A stretch of 10,985 nucleotides of DNA from Kiritimatiellia bacterium (lineage in GTDB: Bacteria; Verrucomicrobiota; Kiritimatiellia; JAAZAB01), in NCBI GenBank assembly GCA_018400335.1, contig JAGYMT010000028.1, forward strand, positions 1 through 10,985, in the 5' to 3' direction. Positions within the stretch are counted from its first letter, which is position 1. Every line of letters begins with the position of its first letter. The translations under genes and the position numbers were made by a program. Shown in pieces: positions 5,681-10,985 of this stretch. The notes beneath the pieces are model-generated. The model was not told where the DNA came from and searched no databases. It worked only from the letters and a program-made list of their open reading frames with translations.

Positions 5681-7987
5681 GTGCTTACGAGAATCAACGA
5701 AATTAAGTGCATAGGGTCGGTGGGCACTCTCCATCCGGGCAAAGGCAACGAATTCTCGTTCAGTAAACAAACTGTGCTCCTTGCCGATAACGCCGTGGGC
5801 AAAACCACGCTTGCCGCGATCCTGAAATCTTACGGGCGGAAGGATCCATCGCTCTTGGCTGCTCGCGCGAAGCTTGGTGCCCCGAGCAAACCCTCCGCGA
5901 TTCTTGAGTTCGATGGGGACATTGTACGGTTCCAGGATAATTCCTGGCATGGCTCCCCAGCCAAGGAACCTACCCTCGCCATATTCGACCAAGCGTTCAT
6001 CAATGAAAACGTCTTCTCCACAGAGGTAACGTCCGACCACCTCAAGAACATGCACCTTATCGTTCTCGGAGCGAAGGGGGCTTCGCTTAATATGGATTTG
6101 GAGAAGGCAAAAGAAGCTGAGCGCGTTGCTCGCCGCAAGTTCAAGACGCTTGAGGACGAACTTGGAAAACGAAAAAAAAACACGGGGAGAGCGGATTACC
6201 TCGATCTTCCGAAGAACGTAACTGAAAGGACTGTGTCGGAGGAGCTAAGCAAACGTGAGGGCAGCCTCAAGGCGCTTCAGCAAAAGCCGACCATTGACGC
6301 GCTTGAGCCTCCAAAGCCTCTCAACTTCGCACTCGGGAACTTCACTGCGCTCCGCGAGGCTCTGAGCAAAGGTGCAGACACCGCTCATGAAGAAGCGCGA
6401 GCTCGCGTGAAGAACCGCCTCGACGAAGCGCTATGCGGCCACGAGAAGGCTGAAGCGTTCCTTCAGACCGGCATGGAACTGCGACCCGCCGATGCGACAT
6501 GCCCTTTCTGCGGCCAGCCGCTTGAACCCGTTAATGACCTGCTTGCGGATTACAAGCAGTACTTCGACGAAGCATTTGAGAAACAGAAGAAAGATGTCGT
6601 CGAGCGCCTAACCAGATTTCGTGACTGGTCTCCAGAAACCCAGCTCAACAAACTTCAGGCTGCTCAATCCACTGCGGAAGCGGTGCGCGAGAAGTGGAAA
6701 GCGTACGTTCCGGAGATCCCCGAGATCCCCAGTCTCACGCCGATGATCGAGGGCGCGCTCCCGACTGCACGGTCTCTGCACGAGCAGTGCACCACTGCTT
6801 TTGAGAAGAAGATTGCATCGCTGGACCACAAGCCGGACCTCGCGCTCCTTGACGAACTTGAGCGGGGCGTCCGCGATGTGAAGGTCAAAGCCGATGAATG
6901 CGACAGTGTGATTGCTGACATCACCGGAAAGACCATCGCCTTTAAGCAGTCCCTGGGCAAGGCGGATTCCGTTTCTCTCCAAGCAGAGGTGAAGACTTTG
7001 CGGGCGGTTGGGGAGGCCCTCCACAAAGAGGCGGATGGTTGGCGTGTCGCGTACAATACCGCCAAGGATGTAGAGCAGAAGGCCAAGCAGGAGCGTGTAA
7101 GGCTTGATAAGGGACTAGAGGATTATTGCCTCAGCAAGTACAAGAACTTTCGCCAGGGAATAAATGACGTGCTCCGCGATTTTGGCTTGAAGTTCCGTGT
7201 TGATGATTTGGATCACAAGTCGTCATTACAAAGCAGCCAAATCTCGGCAACTCTGAGTTTCAGTGTTGACGGCGTCTCTGTTTCCGCTGTCAACCGTCAG
7301 GAGACGACACCCTGTTTCCGCAACACCTTGAGCGAAAGCGAGAAGAACGCATTGGCTTTTGCCTTCTTCGTCACAAACCTTCTGCAGTCCGAGCATTTGG
7401 ACCGAACCATCGTGGTTCTGGACGACCCCCTGTCGAGCTTTGATGATAATCGTAGAGAGCAGACCGCCGCATGGGTTTCCGCCATAAGTCAGAATTGCGA
7501 GCAGGTGCTTGTATTTACCCACAGGAAGGACTTGCTGGGCTTGCTGCACGGGCAACCTTCATTTGACGGTCGTTTCTTCAAGCTGGAGATTGATGCAAGC
7601 GGTTCGGCTGACCTTGCGCAGTACGAGGTTAAGGAGGCCCAGCGCCACGAGCACGAAAAGCGTGTGGCCCAGCTTGGGTCCCTCGTGGCGGGGGAATCGA
7701 CGGAGACCGAGACCGTGCCGTTGAGAATACGTCGGATGCTCGAATTCGTGCTTCGTCTGAAATACTGCCGGCACTTACACGGCGAGCGCGATTTGACGGC
7801 GTTGATCAATCGGCTGCGCGAGGTCAATGCGATTACAAACGATGTGGCCGAGAAACTACGTTACCTCAACAAACGCACCCAGACGGGTTGCCACGCAGAG
7901 GCAGAGCAAGACCCTGTGCATGACCTTGGGCTTCAAGACTGGAAGAGCATAGCGCGGAAGGCTCTTGAAGCACTGGACGAAGTCTGA
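5681..7987 (+). CDS. RloC-like AAA/ABC ATPase with zinc hook and candidate anticodon-nuclease domain
   Basis: This 768-residue protein belongs to the SMC/Rad50-like AAA_13 group. The split ATPase head comprises a Walker A at ADNAVGKTT (35-43), a Q-loop region at FDQAFINE, an ABC signature at LSESEKNALA (from 550), a Walker B at VLDDP (Asp581-Asp582) and an H-loop His614. Between the halves are long charged coiled-coil stretches with a CPFC motif (Cys274, Cys277) placed like the zinc hook of Rad50 and of RloC. The C-terminal 150 residues hold an R-x3-E pair (Arg684, Glu688) and a later His738, matching the order of the PrrC/RloC anticodon-nuclease triad. RloC proteins cut the anticodon loop of tRNA after phage attack and are often linked to type I R-M genes, as here. 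Unusually, the Walker A motif begins with Ala instead of Gly. The gene starts with GTG and follows hsdM by 15 nt. It could instead be another AAA_13 effector, because the nuclease call rests on a few residues. Confidence 0.75.
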   Translation: MLTRINEIKCIGSVGTLHPGKGNEFSFSKQTVLLADNAVGKTTLAAILKSYGRKDPSLLAARAKLGAPSKPSAILEFDGDIVRFQDNSWHGSPAKEPTLAIFDQAFINENVFSTEVTSDHLKNMHLIVLGAKGASLNMDLEKAKEAERVARRKFKTLEDELGKRKKNTGRADYLDLPKNVTERTVSEELSKREGSLKALQQKPTIDALEPPKPLNFALGNFTALREALSKGADTAHEEARARVKNRLDEALCGHEKAEAFLQTGMELRPADATCPFCGQPLEPVNDLLADYKQYFDEAFEKQKKDVVERLTRFRDWSPETQLNKLQAAQSTAEAVREKWKAYVPEIPEIPSLTPMIEGALPTARSLHEQCTTAFEKKIASLDHKPDLALLDELERGVRDVKVKADECDSVIADITGKTIAFKQSLGKADSVSLQAEVKTLRAVGEALHKEADGWRVAYNTAKDVEQKAKQERVRLDKGLEDYCLSKYKNFRQGINDVLRDFGLKFRVDDLDHKSSLQSSQISATLSFSVDGVSVSAVNRQETTPCFRNTLSESEKNALAFAFFVTNLLQSEHLDRTIVVLDDPLSSFDDNRREQTAAWVSAISQNCEQVLVFTHRKDLLGLLHGQPSFDGRFFKLEIDASGSADLAQYEVKEAQRHEHEKRVAQLGSLVAGESTETETVPLRIRRMLEFVLRLKYCRHLHGERDLTALINRLREVNAITNDVAEKLRYLNKRTQTGCHAEAEQDPVHDLGLQDWKSIARKALEALDEV
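6175..6181 (+). other. A_AAA_AAC slippery heptamer in a nine-A run
   Basis: Nine consecutive A residues (6172-6180) followed by C place an A_AAA_AAC heptamer in the zero frame of the RloC-like gene, at about residue 165-167. A minus-one slip would reach a TGA at 6223-6225, giving a short product containing only the N-terminal ATPase segment. Homopolymer length variation here would also switch the gene off. No downstream stimulatory structure was identified. Confidence 0.3.
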
Positions 7988-10117
7988 TTGGAAAGCAGAG
8001 TGAGAGATCAAGCATTACAAAAGCTCCGCCAAGCCCTTGCGAACCCGACAGCGGATTTTCGCGCCGGCCAGTGGGAGTGCATCGACGGCATTCTGCGCAG
8101 CCAGCGGCAGTTGGTCGTTCAGAAGACCGGCTGGGGCAAGAGCATGGTCTACTTCCTGGGCACGCGGCTTCTGCGGGACCAGGGGAAGGGGCTCACGATG
8201 CTTGTCTCGCCGCTTTTGTCTCTCATGCGCAATCAGATCCTCGCCGCGGACCGCATTGGGATCCATGCGGAGACGATCAACTCCAGCAATACAGACGATT
8301 GGGCGGCGATAGAGGCACGCTTGCTGGCGAACAAGGTCGATATTCTGCTGATTTCCCCTGAGCGGTTGGCGAATGACGACTTCCGGGACCGGGTTCTTCT
8401 TCAGGTGGCGAATCGTGTCGGCTTGTTTGTTGTCGACGAGGCGCACTGTATTTCGGACTGGGGGCATGATTTCCGCCCCGATTACCGGCGGATTGTCCGA
8501 GTCTTGCAGGCATTGCCCAAGAATATCCCGGTTCTGGCAACCACAGCCACGGCAAACGACCGCGTGGTCAACGATGTCGCCGCCCAACTCGGGGTGCTTT
8601 CGGTTGTGCGCGGGCCACTCATGCGGGAGACGCTTGCGCTTCAAAACATCTGGCTGCCGAGTCCTGCCGCGCGCATGGCCTGGCTGGCGGAGCAACTCAA
8701 GAATCTTCCGGGAAGCGGCATCATCTACACGCTGACCATTCGGGACTCGGAACGAGTCACTGAATGGCTGAAGCAGAACGGGTACAATGTCGAGGCCTAC
8801 CACGCGAAGATCGACTCAAATGCGGATGCGGAGAATTCGGACGGCGAACGGATGCGGCGTGAGGACCTGGAGACCCGACTCCTGAATAATGACGTCAAGG
8901 CTTTGGTTGCCACCGTCGCTCTGGGCATGGGTTTCGATAAGCCGGACCTCGGTTTTGTGATTCACTTCCAGAGGCCGGGTTCGGTGGTTCATTACTATCA
9001 GCAGGTCGGCCGTGCAGGGCGCGCGGTTGACCATGCGTATGGCATTCTTCTGAGCGGCGAGGAAGACAAGGAGATAACGGGTTTCTTCATCCGAAGCGCA
9101 TTTCCGCCGCAGGCGCACGTTGACAAGATACTCGGTGCGCTGAATGCCGCCGATGCCGGTTTATCCGTTCCCATGATGCAGAAGGAACTCAACCTTTCCT
9201 ATGGCGACATCCAGAAATGCCTGAAGCTACTGGCGGTTGAGACGCCCTCGCCGGTAGCGAAGATCAACAGTGCCTGGAACGCAACCCCTGTGAACTACGA
9301 AATGGATCGTGAGAAGATCGAAAACCTGTGCGAACTCCGTCAAACCGAACAGGCGCAGATGATCGAATACATGAAGTCGAGCGACTGTCTCATGGTTTTT
9401 CTGGGCCGCGCACTGGATGACAAGACGATCCAACCCTGTGGGAAGTGTGCGGCATGCGTAGGGCATCCTCTCGTGCCGGAAACCGTCAGCCCGGACATGG
9501 CCAACCGTGCAGGAATATTCCTCAAGCGAAGTTATCAGCGCATTGAGCCCCGCAAGCGCTGGCCTGCGAAGAGCATGTTTGAACACTATCCTTTCGAGAG
9601 CACGGTCATTCCGCCGGAGATGCTGGCCAGCGAAGGAAGGGCTCTGTCCCTCTGGGGCGACGCGGGCTGGGGCTGCATGGTTCGCGAAGACAAGTATCAG
9701 ACTGGCCATTTTCGGGATGACCTCGTGAACGGCTGCCTTCAACTGCTTGAGGCGTGGAATCCTGATCCGAGGCCGACCTGGGTTACAAGCATACCTTCTA
9801 TCACGCATCCCGATCTCGTGCCGGACTTCACGAGGCGACTTGCAGCGGCGCTGGGTCTGCCGTTCTCTCCATGCGTGAAGAAGATCCGCCAGAATGAGCA
9901 ACAGAAGCACATGCAGAACAGTTTTCAGCAGGCAAAAAATCTCGACGGCGTGTTCGCCGTTGAACAAACCGAAATGCCGGACGGCCCTGTGCTGCTCTTG
10001 GATGACATGGTGGATTCCAGGTGGACATTCACCGTGGCCAGCGCATTGCTGCGCCTGGCCGACTGCCCGGCGGTGCTGCCTCTGGCCCTGGCACTGAACT
10101 CGCCGAGAACCGATTGA
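7988..10117 (+). CDS. RecQ-family DNA helicase fused to a ComF-like phosphoribosyltransferase domain
   Basis: This 709-residue protein has a complete RecQ core, a 3'-5' DNA-unwinding ATPase. The motifs are KTGWGKS (Walker A, Lys51), VVDEAHCISDWGHDFRPDY (DEAH at 150-153), LATTATAN (motif III), ATVALGMGFDKPDL (motif V) and QQVGRAGR (338-345). The RecQ zinc site is present as Cys467-x16-Cys484-x2-Cys487-x2-Cys490, the same spacing I recall for E. coli RecQ. No HRDC domain is recognised. Instead, from about residue 598 (WVTSIPSITHPDLVPDF) to the end there is a ComF-type phosphoribosyltransferase fold with the PRPP-loop motif LLLDDMVDSRWTFT (Asp672, Asp673); an Arg occupies a position that is often Gly in this family. 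The start is TTG directly after the previous stop. An in-frame GTG at 8000, with GGAAAG just upstream, is a credible alternative that would shorten the protein by four residues. The role is inferred to be DNA processing in defence, paired with the DprA-like gene. Confidence 0.9.
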   Translation: MESRVRDQALQKLRQALANPTADFRAGQWECIDGILRSQRQLVVQKTGWGKSMVYFLGTRLLRDQGKGLTMLVSPLLSLMRNQILAADRIGIHAETINSSNTDDWAAIEARLLANKVDILLISPERLANDDFRDRVLLQVANRVGLFVVDEAHCISDWGHDFRPDYRRIVRVLQALPKNIPVLATTATANDRVVNDVAAQLGVLSVVRGPLMRETLALQNIWLPSPAARMAWLAEQLKNLPGSGIIYTLTIRDSERVTEWLKQNGYNVEAYHAKIDSNADAENSDGERMRREDLETRLLNNDVKALVATVALGMGFDKPDLGFVIHFQRPGSVVHYYQQVGRAGRAVDHAYGILLSGEEDKEITGFFIRSAFPPQAHVDKILGALNAADAGLSVPMMQKELNLSYGDIQKCLKLLAVETPSPVAKINSAWNATPVNYEMDREKIENLCELRQTEQAQMIEYMKSSDCLMVFLGRALDDKTIQPCGKCAACVGHPLVPETVSPDMANRAGIFLKRSYQRIEPRKRWPAKSMFEHYPFESTVIPPEMLASEGRALSLWGDAGWGCMVREDKYQTGHFRDDLVNGCLQLLEAWNPDPRPTWVTSIPSITHPDLVPDFTRRLAAALGLPFSPCVKKIRQNEQQKHMQNSFQQAKNLDGVFAVEQTEMPDGPVLLLDDMVDSRWTFTVASALLRLADCPAVLPLALALNSPRTD

Positions 10118-10121
10118 GGAG
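10116..10121 (+). promoter_or_regulatory. Strong ribosome binding site for the DprA-like gene
   Basis: GAGGAG overlaps the stop codon of the RecQ-PRTase gene and sits 8 nt before the ATG at 10130. It is the clearest Shine-Dalgarno sequence in the window and fixes the start of the final gene. Confidence 0.75.
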
Positions 10122-10129
10122 TGTGAACT

Positions 10130-10985
10130 ATGACGACTGAACTGATTACCGAGAACGCGAAAGCAATTCTCCTTCTTTGCGGGCGCTTCAGCCCATCTGA
10201 CGATGCCGAAGCAAAGCCCCTTAACATCCGGGAATACGATGAAGTTGCCGCATGGTTGGTCCAGAAGAGCTGGTGGCCGGCGGACTTGCTTAGCGAAGAA
10301 AATCAAGGGGCGCTCACTGAGGCGTTTGCGCCGGTGCCCCCAGGGCGAATAAAGACGCTCCTGGGGCGCGGCGCGAGCATGGCGATCTCGATCGAGAAAT
10401 GGATCAACAAAGGTCTTTGGTTGCTATGTCGAAGCGATGAGGATTATCCTCAGAGGCTGAAGCAACACTTAAAGCGGACAGCCCCGCCGATTCTGTATGG
10501 TGCGGGAGACCGTTCGTTGCTCTCCAAGGGCGGTTTGGCGGTTGTCGGCTCACGGCATATCAACGGAGAAGCAGAGGATTTTGCTCGTGCCGTTGGACGC
10601 AATGCCGCCCAAGCGGGTATGCAGTTGGTGTCGGGCGCGGCGCGTGGAGTGGACGAAACGGCCATGCACGGCGCGTTTGAGGAAGGTGGAGCCGTGGTCG
10701 GCGTCATGGCGGACAGTTTGCTTCGTGCCGCTGTCTCGGGAAAATACCGCGAAGGGATTCGCAGTGGCCAACTGGTTCTGATCTCGCCGTACAACCCCGA
10801 GGCGAGATTCAATGTTGGGAACGCGATGGGGCGGAACAAGTATATCTACGCACTGGCCGAATACGCAGTCGTCGTGAGTTCTGATTTCGAGAAAGGCGGC
10901 ACGTGGGCCGGGGCCGAAGAGGAACTGCGGCGCGAGCCCGGCCGTCCGGTGTTCGTCAGGACCGGCAGTGGTGTTCCGAAAGGTA
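10130..10985 (+). CDS. DprA/Smf-like DNA-processing protein (3' truncated)
   Basis: The frame is open from the ATG at 10130 to the end of the window (285 codons). An N-terminal region of about 130 residues is not recognisable beyond general helical character. It is followed by a Rossmann-like DprA domain: ILYGAGD (about 121-127), AVVGSRHI (GSR at 140-142), LVSGAARGVDETAMHGA (SGAARGVD at 168-175), LISPYNPEARFNVGNAMGRNKYIYALA (about 220-243) and AVVVSSDFEKGGTWAGA (KGGTWAGA at 255-262). Canonical DprA binds single-stranded DNA and loads RecA during transformation. In place of the usual SGSLITA-like segment this protein has KGGTWAGA, so it is a divergent DprA-like member. It follows the RecQ-PRTase gene by 12 nt with a strong ribosome binding site, which argues for a functional pair. 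The C-terminus is missing, so whether it carries a winged helix cannot be seen. Confidence 0.88.
   Translation, partial: MTTELITENAKAILLLCGRFSPSDDAEAKPLNIREYDEVAAWLVQKSWWPADLLSEENQGALTEAFAPVPPGRIKTLLGRGASMAISIEKWINKGLWLLCRSDEDYPQRLKQHLKRTAPPILYGAGDRSLLSKGGLAVVGSRHINGEAEDFARAVGRNAAQAGMQLVSGAARGVDETAMHGAFEEGGAVVGVMADSLLRAAVSGKYREGIRSGQLVLISPYNPEARFNVGNAMGRNKYIYALAEYAVVVSSDFEKGGTWAGAEEELRREPGRPVFVRTGSGVPKG

Noticed and set aside
6714..6731. Short tandem repeat GAGATCCCC twice in the RloC-like gene
   Set aside because: Only two copies encoding Glu-Ile-Pro twice; likely a local duplication with no further signal.
10118..10129. Possible promoter or module boundary between RecQ-PRTase and DprA-like genes
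   Set aside because: The gap is only 12 nt and is filled by the ribosome binding site; no -35/-10 pair or terminator is visible.
9227..10306. 359-codon antisense open frame opposite the RecQ-PRTase C-terminus
   Set aside because: No recognised domain, and it runs across the RecQ-PRTase/DprA junction; it is a shadow of the plus-strand coding bias.

Overview
The window is a single, tightly packed, plus-strand gene string of bacterial defence character. Both ends are cut. It starts inside a type I restriction subunit (hsdR) and ends inside a DprA-like gene. Every base between about 1 and 10985 is coding or within 15 nt of a gene. No promoter, terminator, tRNA, rRNA, CRISPR array or transposase gene is visible, so this looks like the interior of one long composite operon. 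Most genes are GC-rich (clear third-position G/C bias). The start of the ORF6N gene and parts of the AAA ATPase gene look more AT-rich, which fits assembly from modules of different origin. The host cannot be named from the sequence. The four-helix-bundle gene with its 'suffix' domain, together with short CACGGAC-type repeats, reminds me of Verrucomicrobiota/Lentisphaerota/Kiritimatiellota/Planctomycetota-type environmental genomes, but this is only an impression.

Layout: (1) 1-1906, hsdR, 5' truncated, with DECH helicase motor and an EcoEI-type C-terminal region. (2) 1903-2520, an ORF6N-domain DNA-binding protein carrying a perfect 31-bp palindrome in its coding sequence. (3) 2517-3173, a half-size hsdS with one target recognition domain. 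(4) 3177-3953, a four-helix-bundle (23S-IVP-like) protein whose gene carries CACGGAC/GTCCGTG repeats at its 5' end and in its middle. (5) 3956-5665, hsdM, an N6-adenine methyltransferase. (6) 5681-7987, an SMC/ABC-like AAA ATPase with a CxxC zinc hook and a candidate R-x3-E...H anticodon-nuclease triad (RloC-like). (7) 7988-10117, a RecQ helicase fused to a C-terminal ComF-like phosphoribosyltransferase domain. (8) 10130 to the end, a DprA/Smf-like Rossmann protein, 3' truncated. Gene junctions are -4, -4, +3, +2, +15, 0 and +12 nt.

Likely cooperation: HsdR, HsdS and HsdM form a type I restriction-modification enzyme. The RloC-like protein is a plausible back-up that acts when restriction fails, by cutting tRNA after DNA damage or restriction alleviation; this is the established logic of PrrC and RloC proteins linked to type I systems. 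RecQ-PRTase plus DprA is a second DNA-processing pair appended downstream. It is the part of the window whose biochemical role is least explained and the best candidate for an undescribed defence module. Functions are inferred from motifs read by eye; no homology search was run.
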